Shown here: piece by piece, positions 17,674 to 27,273 of the stretch | How positions within the stretch are numbered: position 1 is the stretch's first letter | Layout of the letters: every line of letters starts with the position of its first letter | NCBI RefSeq assembly: GCF_030577135.1 | Contig: NZ_JAUIRR010000004.1 | Span: 75,693-139,692 of the forward strand | Reading direction: 5' to 3' | Length of the DNA stretch: 64,000 nt | Source: Sulfurimonas sp. hsl 1-7 | GTDB lineage: Bacteria > Campylobacterota > Campylobacteria > Campylobacterales > Sulfurimonadaceae | Notes under the pieces: model-generated | Database searches by the model: none | What the model was told of the DNA's origin: nothing | The model's input: only the letters and a program-made list of their open reading frames with translations | Made by a program: the position numbers and the translations under genes

Positions 17674-20127
17674 CTAACCTTTTATTACAATATTAACAAG
17701 CTTGTTAGGAACAACGATCTCTTTTACGATCTCTTTATCCTCAAGCCATTTAGCAACTACCTCTTTCGCAGCTACCAGTATATCTTCTTTAGTTGCATCT
17801 TTTGCAACTTCAATCTCTCCACGGTTTTTACCGTTTACAGATACACCTAAAGTGATAGAGTCTTCAACAAATACCTCTTCAAGTATTGTTTGTTTGTTCA
17901 GGTTTTTAAGTCCGAAATATTTCTCACTTAACTCCCAACAAGTGTGAGGGATTACAGGCTCTAAAATAGATGTAAAGATCCAGTAAGCTTCAGTCCAAAC
18001 ATCAGAGTTTTCTTGTGCGTTAAGTGCATTCATAGCTTCCATAACACCTGCAATCATAGTGTTGAAAGTATATCTTTCGTTATATACGTCTTCTGAACGT
18101 TGAAGTGCTTCATACACTTTTTTACGAGCAAATTTTTCCTCTTTAGAAAGAGTTGCGTGATCGATTGACGGAATAGTATCAGTCGCTACTACATTTACAG
18201 ATCTTTCAAAGAAACGTTTGATAAATCTAAATGCACCCTCAACACCGCTGTCATTCCACTCCAACTCTTGTGTCGGCGGAGCTGCGAACAGGATGAAAAG
18301 TCTTGCAGTATCTGCACCGTATTTTGCGATCAGCTCATCAGGATCTACAGTGTTACCTTTAGATTTTGACATCTTCGCACCGTCTTTAAGAACCATCCCT
18401 TGAGTAAGAAGTCTGTCAAAAGGTTCATCAAAATCGACATATCCAAGGTCACGGAATACTTTTGTAAAAAATCTTGCATATAAAAGGTGTAAAATAGCGT
18501 GCTCGATACCACCGATGTAGTGATCTACTCCCATCCAGTACTTGATCTGCTCTGCCGAGAATGCTTCATCCTCCCAATTTAACTCTGATGCACAGAAACG
18601 TAAGAAGTACCAGCTAGACTCAACGAAAGTATCCATCGTATCTGTTTCGCGAACTGCGTCTTTTCCACATTTTGGACATTTACAGTGTTTCCAGGTTGGA
18701 TGCTTTTCAAGTGGGTTACCCTCACCCGTGATCTCAACATCTTCAGGAAGTGCTACAGGAAGGTTAGCTTTGTCTTCCATAACAAGGCCGCAATCATCAC
18801 AGTGGATGAATGGAATCGGAGCACCCCAGTAGCGCTGACGTGAAACACCCCAGTCTTTTAACTTGTAGTTTGTTGTCTTTTTACCGATATTTTTTGCTTC
18901 AAAATGCTCAATGATTTTTGTCTGAGACTCTTTTGAATTCATACCGTCAAACTCTGCAGAGTTAAACAGCTCACCCACTTCAGTGAATGCTTTTTTATCA
19001 AGCTCTAATTCACCCTCAAAAGGCTTAATTACAGGATTGATTTCAAGATCGTATTTTGTAGCAAACTCGTAGTCGCGATCATCGTGAGCAGGTACTGCCA
19101 TTACCGCACCTGAACCGTAATCCATTAAAACAAAGTTTGCAATCCATACAGGAATTTTCTTTCCTGTTAACGGATGGATTACGTTTAGGTCTAATGAAAG
19201 ACCCGCTTTCTCTTTTTGTCTGTCGATGTTTGAAGCATTGATCATCTCTTCGATCGCAGCAATTTTCTCATCGCTTAAAAGTTTGTTCTCGATCATATAT
19301 GAAACGATTTTATGCTCAGGAGCAAGAGCTGTGTAGCTTACACCGTAGATAGTATCTGGACGAGTTGTAAAAACATCAAAGCTCTCAAAGTTACCGTCTA
19401 GTTTTGCTTTTGAATCCTCGTCGAAGAAAAGGTCAAATGCTAAACCGTTAGATTTTCCGATCCAGTTTTCCTGCATAGTAAGCACTTGTTTCGGCCAACC
19501 GCCTTCAAGTTTTTTGAGATCTTTTAAAAGCTCATCTGCATAAGCCGTGATCTTAAAGTAGTACTGGTTCATATCTTTTTTAACGATCGGAGTATCACAT
19601 CTCCAACAACAACCATCAACTACCTGCTCGTTTGCAAGAACAGTTTGGTCATGCGGACACCAATTAAGCATCCCTTTTTCACGGTATAGTAAACCTTTTT
19701 CGTACATATCGATAATGAACGCTTGTTCAAACTTCGTATAAAGCTCATCTGAAGTTGCAAGTTCACGTTTTTTAGAAAATGAAAAACCGAGTGAATAAAA
19801 CTCGTTTTTCATATAATCAATATTATCATACGTCCAAGTTTTCGGATTTGCATTGTTTTTAATTGCAGCATTTTCAGCCGGCATACCGAAACTGTCAAAT
19901 CCGATTGGGTGAAGAACATTTTTACCTTGCTGTCTATGATATCTAGCAAAAGCATCACTAATTGAGTAGTTTCTTACGTGCCCCATATGAAGTCTTCCAC
20001 TAGGGAACGGGAACATCGAAAGAATATATTTTTTCTCTTTCGTAAAATCTTCACTCGGCTCGAAACTATTGTTCTCTCTCCAATAGTTTTGCCATTTTTG
20101 CTCAATACTTTTAGCGTTGTATTCCAA
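17674..20127 (-). CDS. leuS: leucyl-tRNA synthetase
   Basis: Class Ia synthetase of 817 residues. HIGH-type motif in [16 protein letters not shown], zinc-like cysteines in CCWRCDTP and CKCPKCGKD, the CP1 editing domain with TTRPDTIYG and the conserved DDRDYEFA, and the KMSKS motif in [11 protein letters not shown]. All parts are intact and the length is normal. It is followed 3 bases later by lptE. Confidence 0.98.
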   Translation of the reverse strand: MEYNAKSIEQKWQNYWRENNSFEPSEDFTKEKKYILSMFPFPSGRLHMGHVRNYSISDAFARYHRQQGKNVLHPIGFDSFGMPAENAAIKNNANPKTWTYDNIDYMKNEFYSLGFSFSKKRELATSDELYTKFEQAFIIDMYEKGLLYREKGMLNWCPHDQTVLANEQVVDGCCWRCDTPIVKKDMNQYYFKITAYADELLKDLKKLEGGWPKQVLTMQENWIGKSNGLAFDLFFDEDSKAKLDGNFESFDVFTTRPDTIYGVSYTALAPEHKIVSYMIENKLLSDEKIAAIEEMINASNIDRQKEKAGLSLDLNVIHPLTGKKIPVWIANFVLMDYGSGAVMAVPAHDDRDYEFATKYDLEINPVIKPFEGELELDKKAFTEVGELFNSAEFDGMNSKESQTKIIEHFEAKNIGKKTTNYKLKDWGVSRQRYWGAPIPFIHCDDCGLVMEDKANLPVALPEDVEITGEGNPLEKHPTWKHCKCPKCGKDAVRETDTMDTFVESSWYFLRFCASELNWEDEAFSAEQIKYWMGVDHYIGGIEHAILHLLYARFFTKVFRDLGYVDFDEPFDRLLTQGMVLKDGAKMSKSKGNTVDPDELIAKYGADTARLFILFAAPPTQELEWNDSGVEGAFRFIKRFFERSVNVVATDTIPSIDHATLSKEEKFARKKVYEALQRSEDVYNERYTFNTMIAGVMEAMNALNAQENSDVWTEAYWIFTSILEPVIPHTCWELSEKYFGLKNLNKQTILEEVFVEDSITLGVSVNGKNRGEIEVAKDATKEDILVAAKEVVAKWLEDKEIVKEIVVPNKLVNIVIKG

Positions 20128-20138
20128 TTAAAATTCTC

Positions 20139-20477
20139 CTAATATTCTTCGTGTGTTTTGGAACTCTCAATATACACAAGTCCCATAGAAAATACATTTG
20201 CTATTAATGCACCGATTGCAAGTGCTATAGCCCATGTGTCATCACCAACAATTACTAAAAATATAAATGCCGGTATAAGGTGTAAGTCAGCTACTAATGA
20301 AGATGCAAGAAGCTCTGCAGAAAGTAGATTTCTAACTCCGATTTTTAAAATTGTTGAAACAAGATTTAAACTTGCTGCAATAAACAGTGAAACTGCAGTA
20401 TTCTCATATAAGAACCCTGCAATTGACGTTAAACTCATTAACGAAAAAAATACGTATACTACTTTACCCCAATCCAT
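20139..20477 (-). CDS. small conserved membrane protein (DUF6394-like)
   Basis: 112 residues with about four hydrophobic helices (near 5-24, 28-48, 62-82 and 86-106) and short charged loops. Its position between leuS and secF corresponds to H. pylori HP1548, a small uncharacterised membrane protein. No function is known to me. It is probably co-transcribed with secD-secF, given 11- and 16-base gaps on each side. The DUF number is from memory and is the weaker part of this call. Confidence 0.75.
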   Translation of the reverse strand: MDWGKVVYVFFSLMSLTSIAGFLYENTAVSLFIAASLNLVSTILKIGVRNLLSAELLASSLVADLHLIPAFIFLVIVGDDTWAIALAIGALIANVFSMGLVYIESSKTHEEY

Positions 20478-20493
20478 CTCTCAAATCTCCTTT

Positions 20494-21465
20494 TTACATT
20501 ACACCAGATTCAAACTGCTCACGCATTCTGTTTTTCTCAGCTTCTCTTTTTGCTTTTTGCGCCAACTTCTCATGATAGTTTTGAACGCTAAATCCAAACC
20601 ACATCAATACCGGAGAAGCAACAAAGATAGATGAGTATGTACCTACAATTATACCTACTAATAACGTAAATGCAAATGGGTGAATAATCTCACCGCCAAA
20701 TAAGAAAAGAGTAAGTACAACAAAGAAAGTCGTAAGTGATGTTAATGTTGTACGTGCCAATGTTCTTGTAACAGATTCATTAATGATCTCTGCAAGAACA
20801 GTTTTCTTACTTGTTTCTATCCCTTCACGAATACGGTCAAATACAATGATAGTATCGTTGAGCGAGTATCCAAGAAGTGTCAGAAGTGCTGCTAAAACGT
20901 CAAGGTTTACATCGATTCCCGACAAACTCACAGCTCCCAGAGCGATAGAGACATCATGAATAAGTGCAAAGATAGAAGCAACCGCAAAACGCCACTCAAA
21001 TCTAAATGCTACATAAACAAGGATCCCGGCAATAGCAAGAAGCATCGCCATGACCCCTTTTTCTCTTAGTTCATTTCCAACTTTAGGTCCAACAATGTCA
21101 ACACGACGAACTTCAAAGTTTCCAGTCCCTTTTAGAGCTTCGCGAGTAAGGTCACCGATATCAGTTGTCACACTTCCCGTTGTAGTTTTCAGGCGGATTA
21201 CAACCTCATCTGGTGAACCAAACTCCGTAATAGAAGCATTAGCAAACACCTCATTGCCTTCAAGCTTTTGACGCATATCATCAATAGGTGCTGTTGTGTC
21301 GTATTTTACCTGTACAATTGTACCGCCGGCAAAATCAACACCGTAATTTAACCCTTTTGTAGCAAGAAGTGCATACGAAGCTAAAATTAATACTATTGAG
21401 ATAATTGCGGCAATTTTTGATTTGCCCATAAAGTTAAATGGTCTTGTATATTTAAAAAATTCCAT
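20494..21465 (-). CDS. secF: protein translocase subunit SecF
   Basis: 323-residue inner-membrane partner of SecD that uses the proton motive force to pull exported proteins. N-terminal TM with KGLNYGVDFAGGT, a periplasmic domain, and the conserved membrane block with GYSLNDTIIVFDRIREG and an NESVTRTLARTTLTSLTT helix. Six TM helices are expected. It starts one base after the secD stop. Confidence 0.96.
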   Translation of the reverse strand: MEFFKYTRPFNFMGKSKIAAIISIVLILASYALLATKGLNYGVDFAGGTIVQVKYDTTAPIDDMRQKLEGNEVFANASITEFGSPDEVVIRLKTTTGSVTTDIGDLTREALKGTGNFEVRRVDIVGPKVGNELREKGVMAMLLAIAGILVYVAFRFEWRFAVASIFALIHDVSIALGAVSLSGIDVNLDVLAALLTLLGYSLNDTIIVFDRIREGIETSKKTVLAEIINESVTRTLARTTLTSLTTFFVVLTLFLFGGEIIHPFAFTLLVGIIVGTYSSIFVASPVLMWFGFSVQNYHEKLAQKAKREAEKNRMREQFESGVM

Positions 21466-21466
21466 A

Positions 21467-23038
21467 TTATGCCTTTATCCCAAACCAAAACTTATAGTTT
21501 TTGCTTTTCATCATTTTACTCTCTAACATCTGATAGATTCCGTGCGTACCTAAAATAGCAGTAAGCATAGAAGCTAAAATACCGATACTCATAGTAATTG
21601 CAAAACCTTTTATAGCACCCGTTCCGTATGCATATAAAACAACCGAAGCGATAAGCGTCGTGATGTTTGCATCTAAGATAGCACTCATAGCGTTTGCATA
21701 ACCCTCTTCTATCGCTTTGTGCATAGATTTACCCTCACGGATAAGTTCACGGATACGCTCAGAGATAATAACGTTGGCATCAACCGCCATACCGACAGTT
21801 AAAACGATACCAGCCATACCAGGAAGTGTCAATGTCGCACCAAAGAGACTCATTACCGCTAAAAGCAAAAAGAGGTTTGCAATAAGTGCAATATTTGCAA
21901 TAACACCTGCCCCACGGTAGTAAACAACCATAAATACAATTACTAAAACGAAACCGCCGATAAGAGCTACCATAGAAGCTTTAATAGAATCAGCTCCCAG
22001 GCTTGGTCCAACTGAACGTTTCTCCATTAGGTAGATCGGAGCAAGCAATGCACCACTTCTTAAAGCGATCGCCAAATCTTTTGCTTCAACTACAGTGTAG
22101 TTTCCTGAAATTTGTCCTGAACCGCCGCCGATTCTCTCATTAATGTTTGGAGCCGAGTACACTTTACCGTCAAGTACGATAGCTAAACGTTTTCCTACAC
22201 TTTTACCTGTAAAGTCACCGAAAATCTCTGCACCCTCAGCATTGAGCTTGAAGTTAATTACAGGACGGTTGTTTTGATCAAATCCTACATTTGCATTTGT
22301 AAGCATTCCGCCGTCTAAGATAGGAATCTCGCGAACAAGATACTTCACGCCCGGATTTTTTGCATCTTCTAAGATAACATCACCGTAAGCTGCCGCATCT
22401 GCTGCACTCATATTGTAAACACGAGCTGCTCTGTCTTCATCAACAGCCATTAACTCTAGTTTTGCAGCACGGCTAATAAGTTCACGAGCACGTTGCTCTT
22501 CCTCTTGCGTTTTAATACCTGCTAGTTCAACTAAGATCTTCTCTTCACCCTGTTTTGCAACAACAGGCTCAGATAAACCAAACTGGTCAAGTCTGTTTCT
22601 GATAGTCTCAATAGCTTGATCGATTGCAAGTTGTTTTGTTTTTGCAATCTCTTCAGGAGAAAGAGTTACTGAGACAATTTGATTGTTTAAAGATACTACT
22701 GCACCATCTATCTCTTTTAGGTACTCTTGTATTTTTGCGATCTCATCACTATCTAAAACTTCAAATTTAATACCACTTTCATCAAAAGTAAGTCCATCTA
22801 TTAAGATGTCATTACGTTCACTGAAATGTTTAATGCTTGCTGTTATAGATTTTATACGAGATTTTGTAGCTTCTTCTGTTTTTACGCCAAGAAGCATATG
22901 AAGACCACCTTGAAGATCAAGACCTAGTGTGATTTTTTTCCCACCTTCAGTTTGAAGCAGTGACGGGACAGAAAAAACTATCCCGAAAATTATTGCTAAA
23001 GCGAAGATTACGATACGATAATTAAGCTTCATCCTCAT
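21467..23038 (-). CDS. secD: protein translocase subunit SecD
   Basis: About 523 residues: first TM, the LGLDLQGGLHMLLGV motif, a large periplasmic region (P1 domain) with LRSGALLAPI at its end, then five TM helices with GMAVDANVIISERIREL. An upstream in-frame TTG at 23050 is possible, but the ATG at 23038 (MRMKLNYRIV) is preferred. The gene overlaps yajC by 17 bases. The yajC-secD-secF order is the usual accessory translocon operon. Confidence 0.95.
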   Translation of the reverse strand: MRMKLNYRIVIFALAIIFGIVFSVPSLLQTEGGKKITLGLDLQGGLHMLLGVKTEEATKSRIKSITASIKHFSERNDILIDGLTFDESGIKFEVLDSDEIAKIQEYLKEIDGAVVSLNNQIVSVTLSPEEIAKTKQLAIDQAIETIRNRLDQFGLSEPVVAKQGEEKILVELAGIKTQEEEQRARELISRAAKLELMAVDEDRAARVYNMSAADAAAYGDVILEDAKNPGVKYLVREIPILDGGMLTNANVGFDQNNRPVINFKLNAEGAEIFGDFTGKSVGKRLAIVLDGKVYSAPNINERIGGGSGQISGNYTVVEAKDLAIALRSGALLAPIYLMEKRSVGPSLGADSIKASMVALIGGFVLVIVFMVVYYRGAGVIANIALIANLFLLLAVMSLFGATLTLPGMAGIVLTVGMAVDANVIISERIRELIREGKSMHKAIEEGYANAMSAILDANITTLIASVVLYAYGTGAIKGFAITMSIGILASMLTAILGTHGIYQMLESKMMKSKNYKFWFGIKA

Positions 23039-23288
23039 ACTTCTTTGCAATAGAGTCTTTTGTGATTTTTACAACTGTGTCTTTATTCATCTCAACACTG
23101 AAAAAGTTTTCTTCAACTTTTTGAACAACTACGATAAAACCGCCGTTAGTGATAACTTTGTCACCTTTTTTTAATGACTCGATCATATCTTTTTTAGCTT
23201 TCGCTTCTTTTTGTTGTGGACGAATAATCACAAAGTACATAATTGCGATTAGAAATACAAACGGTAATAATTGAGAGATTAATTCCAT
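23022..23288 (-). CDS. yajC: preprotein translocase subunit YajC
   Basis: 88 residues: one N-terminal TM helix (about 6-24, LLPFVFLIAIMYFVIIRPQ) with the family hallmark FVIIRPQQKEAK, followed by a small beta-rich cytoplasmic domain with LKKGDKVITNGGFI. YajC associates with SecDF. It is the first gene of the long minus-strand run that reaches down to the response regulator. Confidence 0.95.
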   Translation of the reverse strand: MELISQLLPFVFLIAIMYFVIIRPQQKEAKAKKDMIESLKKGDKVITNGGFIVVVQKVEENFFSVEMNKDTVVKITKDSIAKKYEDEA

Positions 23289-23373
23289 ACCTTCAAGTTC
23301 CTTATTTAAATAAAATTGGGAGATTATACAAAAACAATACTAATATCTGAGTAAAATTGTGTAAAATTTCAGT

Positions 23374-24588
23374 ATGAACAAACGAACAAAAGATATTTTA
23401 TTTGGTTTAACGAGTGCTCTTTTTTTTAGTACATTTATTTACTTAAGTGATTTTGGCCTAGAAAATAAACTTTTAAACACCTTTCTCGGTTTAATTGCAA
23501 TAGGGAGTATTTTATATATTCCAAAACGCTCCGTCTTGGTTGCCGGTTTTACCATAGGGATACTTTGGTTTTACTGGATAGGGTACAGTTTTGAGTATCA
23601 GGGTGTAGGGTTTATGACTCCTTTAATCACTTTTGGATTTGGCCTGCTCTATCTTCTGCTCTTTTTACCTATGTACTTTACAAACAACCCTTTTATTCGC
23701 GGGGCAATTCTGTTTGGTCTTAGTTTTCTTGAACCGTTTGACTGGAACTGGTTTAAACCGGAACTCCTTTTTATCGACAGTTTTATCGGTGTTTATAAAT
23801 ACCAGTTTGCTATTGTATTAGTTTCTCTGGCCTCTGCACTTTATGCCTATAAACACTATCCAAAATACAAGTACTACCCTCTTTTAGCATTAGTATTCGC
23901 CGTTAATTTCGGATATCCTCCGCAAAAAGATATTCCGCTCAATGTAAAACTTGTTCAAACAGATGTGAAGCAGGAAGATAAATGGCAGCAGGAGAATCTC
24001 TATCCAACCGTTGATATGATCTTTAATGAGATCATCCAAGCCAAACGCGAGGGGTATGAAATTGTAGTACTTCCGGAATCTGTATTTCCCCTTTTTATGA
24101 ATAAAAGCCCAAGACTCCTAAAACAACTACAAAAGTTCTCAAATGAGATTACGATTATAGCCGGTGCTCTTTTAGTTGAAGACGGCAAACACTACAATGT
24201 AACATATATGTTTGATCAAGGGAAGTATGTCGTTGCCAAAAAAATTGTACTGGTACCTTTTGGGGAGTATATACCCCTTCCATCTTTTATGAAAAAGTTT
24301 GTAAACGATACATTTTTTCAAGGGGCAAGTGATTTTGTAACAGCTGATAAACCAACCGACTTTACGATCAATAAAACGAAGATAAGAAATGCGATCTGCT
24401 ATGAAGCGACTTGCGATGTACTTTATCAAGGGGATATCGATTTCATGGTAGCGATAAGTAACAATGCCTGGTTCACACCTTCGATAGAACCGACACTCCA
24501 GCGCCTGCTTATGAAGTATTATGCACGTAAATACGGCGTTACTATTTACCACGCTGCCAACTATAAAGGAAGCGGTGTAATAAAATAA
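23374..24588 (+). CDS. lnt: apolipoprotein N-acyltransferase
   Basis: Inner-membrane enzyme that adds the third acyl chain to lipoproteins. 404 residues, about 100 shorter than E. coli Lnt, as is usual in Campylobacterota. Roughly six TM helices in the first 180 residues, then a nitrilase-like domain with the catalytic Glu in VVLPESVFP, a Lys in the VPFGEYIPLP region and the catalytic Cys in NAICYEATCD. It is divergent from yajC across an 85-base gap. Confidence 0.9.
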   Translation: MNKRTKDILFGLTSALFFSTFIYLSDFGLENKLLNTFLGLIAIGSILYIPKRSVLVAGFTIGILWFYWIGYSFEYQGVGFMTPLITFGFGLLYLLLFLPMYFTNNPFIRGAILFGLSFLEPFDWNWFKPELLFIDSFIGVYKYQFAIVLVSLASALYAYKHYPKYKYYPLLALVFAVNFGYPPQKDIPLNVKLVQTDVKQEDKWQQENLYPTVDMIFNEIIQAKREGYEIVVLPESVFPLFMNKSPRLLKQLQKFSNEITIIAGALLVEDGKHYNVTYMFDQGKYVVAKKIVLVPFGEYIPLPSFMKKFVNDTFFQGASDFVTADKPTDFTINKTKIRNAICYEATCDVLYQGDIDFMVAISNNAWFTPSIEPTLQRLLMKYYARKYGVTIYHAANYKGSGVIK

Positions 24589-24603
24589 AAATGTAACTTA
24601 AGA

Positions 24604-24609
24604 TATAAT
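24604..24609 (+). promoter_or_regulatory. putative -10 element for ppk
   Basis: TATAAT in the 54-base gap after lnt, 34 bases before the ppk ATG. No convincing -35 hexamer is seen; Campylobacterota promoters often lack one. Confidence 0.42.
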
Positions 24610-24642
24610 ACATAAAAACTATACTTAATAGGGCTAGGTTGT

Positions 24643-26736
24643 ATGTTAAACTTAAAAAATCCAAATTTTTATAATAACCGCGAACTTTCGTGGTTACAAT
24701 TCAATACAAGAGTTCTCAAACAAGCACAAGATGAAAGCTTACCGCTTCTAGAGCGTTTAAAGTTTCTTGCTATCTACGGAACAAATTTAGATGAATTTTA
24801 TATGATCCGTGTAGCGGGGCTAAAAAAGCTTTTCTCTGCCGGTATTATCGTTTCAGGCGCTGACAGACTTACACCGCTACAGCAGCTAAGAGAGATCAGA
24901 GCCTATCTTCACCAAGAGCAGCAGGTTGTAGAGCACTGTAGAACTGAGATCTTTAAAAAACTCGAACATGAAGGTGTTAGTGTTAAAAACTACAACGAGC
25001 TTAACAATCAGGACAAGCATAAGGTAAATCAGTACTTTAAAGAAAATATCTATCCTGTTATTATCCCTATTGCCGTTGATGCGACACACCCATTCCCGCA
25101 CCTAAACAACCTGAGTTTCGGTTTGATCGTAAAACTTCAAGATACGGAAAACTTAAGTATTGAACGTTTCGGAATTGTAAGGGTTCCTCGTGTTTTAAAC
25201 AGATATGTAGAACTTGGCAACGGTATATATGTACCGATAGAGAGTGCAGTTGAACAACATATCGATGAGCTTTTCCCGGGATATAAGCTAATGAAATATG
25301 CATCATTCCGTGTTACAAGAAATGCCGATATCGAGATCGAAGAGGAGGAAGCTGACGACTTTATGGAGATCCTTGAAGAGGGTCTAAAACTTCGTAGAAA
25401 AGGGGAGATGGTACGTTTAGAGGTTGGAAGTAATGCAGACAGCGAGATCATTAACTTCTTTAACCGTCATGCAAATATCTACAAAGATGATATCTATACG
25501 TTTCATACAGACCTAAACCTTTCAAGTCTTTGGCAGATTGTTGGCAATAAAGATTATGCACACCTGTTATCACCATCATTTAAACCGAAAAACTTACCGC
25601 CGTTAGACGGAAATGAAAATATCTTCGGAGTTCTCGATAAACAAGATATCTTTATGTACCATCCGTACGAAAGTTTTGAGCCGATTGTAAGACTGATCCA
25701 AACTGCTGCAAAAGATCCTGATGTTGTATCGATCAAGATGACACTTTACCGTTCAGGACAAAATTCACCGATCGTAAAAGCTTTGATGGACGCAAGTGAA
25801 AGCGGAAAACAGGTAACGGTTATGGTTGAGCTAAAAGCACGTTTCGATGAAGAAAACAACCTTATCTGGGCAAAAGCATTAGAGAAATCGGGTGCACACG
25901 TTATCTACGGTATTAAAGGGTTAAAAGTTCATGCAAAAGCTGCTCTTGTAACACGTAGAATCAACGGCAGACTAAAACAATATGCTCACTTGGGAACAGG
26001 AAATTACAACCCTTCAACTGCAAAGATATACACAGATTTTAGCTATATGACATGTAAGGATGTAGTGACTAATGATCTTACACGCTTTTTCCACTTCCTG
26101 ACAGGATTCAGTAAAAAAGGAAAACTTAACGAGCTCTATATGGCTCCAGCACAGATTAAGCCTAAGATCCTTTCACTTATCCACAATGAAACACGTCAGG
26201 GTGAAAACGGACGTATCATTGCAAAAATCAACTCGCTTGTTGATGATGATGTGATCCGTGCACTCTATAAAGCAAGTCAAGCGGGTGTAAAAATCGACTT
26301 AATAGTTCGTGGAATCTGTTGTCTAAAACCTGGAATCGAAGGTGTAAGTGAGAACATTCGCGTAATCTCGATACTTGGAAAATACCTCGAACATGCACGT
26401 ACATTTTACTTTAAAAACGATGCTTCGCAAGTGTATATCTCAAGTGCCGACTGGATGCCTAGAAACCTGGTAAGACGTATAGAACTTTTAACAGCGGTTA
26501 AAGATGAGCATGCAAAGAAAAAAATCATTCAGATCTTAAACCTTCAATGCTCAGACAACGTTCTGGCTCATGAGCTTCAAAGCGATGGTACATATACAAA
26601 AGTTAAAGGGGATGAACGCTCGATCAATAGCCATAAACTCTTAGAAGAGTATGTAAACAAGATCACTAAAGCGACAAGAAAAGAATCATCAACAAACATT
26701 CAACATTTGGTTGAAAGATTATTTATAGAGAGTTAA
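24643..26736 (+). CDS. ppk: polyphosphate kinase 1
   Basis: Reversibly moves the terminal phosphate of ATP to polyphosphate. 697 residues: N-terminal NRELSWLQFNTRVL and NLDEFYMIRVAGL, then the two phospholipase-D-like catalytic domains with KMTLYRSGQNSPIVKAL, the phosphohistidine region LKVHAKAALVTRR and GTGNYNPSTAK, and ISSADWMPRNLVRRIEL near the end. The length is normal. The gene ends 3 bases before the gamma carbonic anhydrase-like gene. Confidence 0.97.
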   Translation: MLNLKNPNFYNNRELSWLQFNTRVLKQAQDESLPLLERLKFLAIYGTNLDEFYMIRVAGLKKLFSAGIIVSGADRLTPLQQLREIRAYLHQEQQVVEHCRTEIFKKLEHEGVSVKNYNELNNQDKHKVNQYFKENIYPVIIPIAVDATHPFPHLNNLSFGLIVKLQDTENLSIERFGIVRVPRVLNRYVELGNGIYVPIESAVEQHIDELFPGYKLMKYASFRVTRNADIEIEEEEADDFMEILEEGLKLRRKGEMVRLEVGSNADSEIINFFNRHANIYKDDIYTFHTDLNLSSLWQIVGNKDYAHLLSPSFKPKNLPPLDGNENIFGVLDKQDIFMYHPYESFEPIVRLIQTAAKDPDVVSIKMTLYRSGQNSPIVKALMDASESGKQVTVMVELKARFDEENNLIWAKALEKSGAHVIYGIKGLKVHAKAALVTRRINGRLKQYAHLGTGNYNPSTAKIYTDFSYMTCKDVVTNDLTRFFHFLTGFSKKGKLNELYMAPAQIKPKILSLIHNETRQGENGRIIAKINSLVDDDVIRALYKASQAGVKIDLIVRGICCLKPGIEGVSENIRVISILGKYLEHARTFYFKNDASQVYISSADWMPRNLVRRIELLTAVKDEHAKKKIIQILNLQCSDNVLAHELQSDGTYTKVKGDERSINSHKLLEEYVNKITKATRKESSTNIQHLVERLFIES

Positions 26737-26739
26737 AAA

Positions 26740-27273
26740 ATGCTACATAAATTTAAAGACTATGAACCAAAGATAGGTGAAAAAACATGGATCGCACCTT
26801 CAGCTGACGTGATCGGAGATGTTGAAATAGGTGAAGATTGTTCTGTATGGTTTGGAACGGTAATAAGAGGTGATGTTCATTACATCAAAATCGGTGACAG
26901 AACAAGTGTTCAGGACTGTTCTATGATCCACGTTACACACCACAAAGGTAACGATAGACATAAGGAAGGTGACGGAAGTCCTACAATTATAGGAAACGAT
27001 GTGACTATCGGGCACCGTGTAATGCTTCACGGCTGTACGATCGAAGATGCATGTCTGATCGGAATGAGTGCGACAATACTCGATAATGCCATGATCGCTA
27101 AAGAGAGCATCGTAGGTGCAGGAAGTCTTGTGACTAAAGGGAAAAAATTCCCGCCGAGAAGTCTCATTATGGGAAGTCCTGCAAAAGTTGTACGTGAACT
27201 TACAGATGAAGAGGTAGCCGAGCTTTACGCATCGGCTAAACGCTACGTTTCTTTTAAAAACGATTACAACTAG
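26740..27273 (+). CDS. gamma-type carbonic anhydrase family protein
   Basis: 177 residues of left-handed beta-helix hexapeptide repeats with the three metal-ligand histidine regions of the gamma carbonic anhydrase/YrdA family: IRGDVHYIKIG, SMIHVTHHKG and TIGHRVMLHGCTI. The length is normal for the YrdA branch, many members of which have no proven CO2 hydration activity. It is probably co-transcribed with ppk. It meets the SulP gene tail to tail with a 4-base overlap. Confidence 0.88.
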   Translation: MLHKFKDYEPKIGEKTWIAPSADVIGDVEIGEDCSVWFGTVIRGDVHYIKIGDRTSVQDCSMIHVTHHKGNDRHKEGDGSPTIIGNDVTIGHRVMLHGCTIEDACLIGMSATILDNAMIAKESIVGAGSLVTKGKKFPPRSLIMGSPAKVVRELTDEEVAELYASAKRYVSFKNDYN

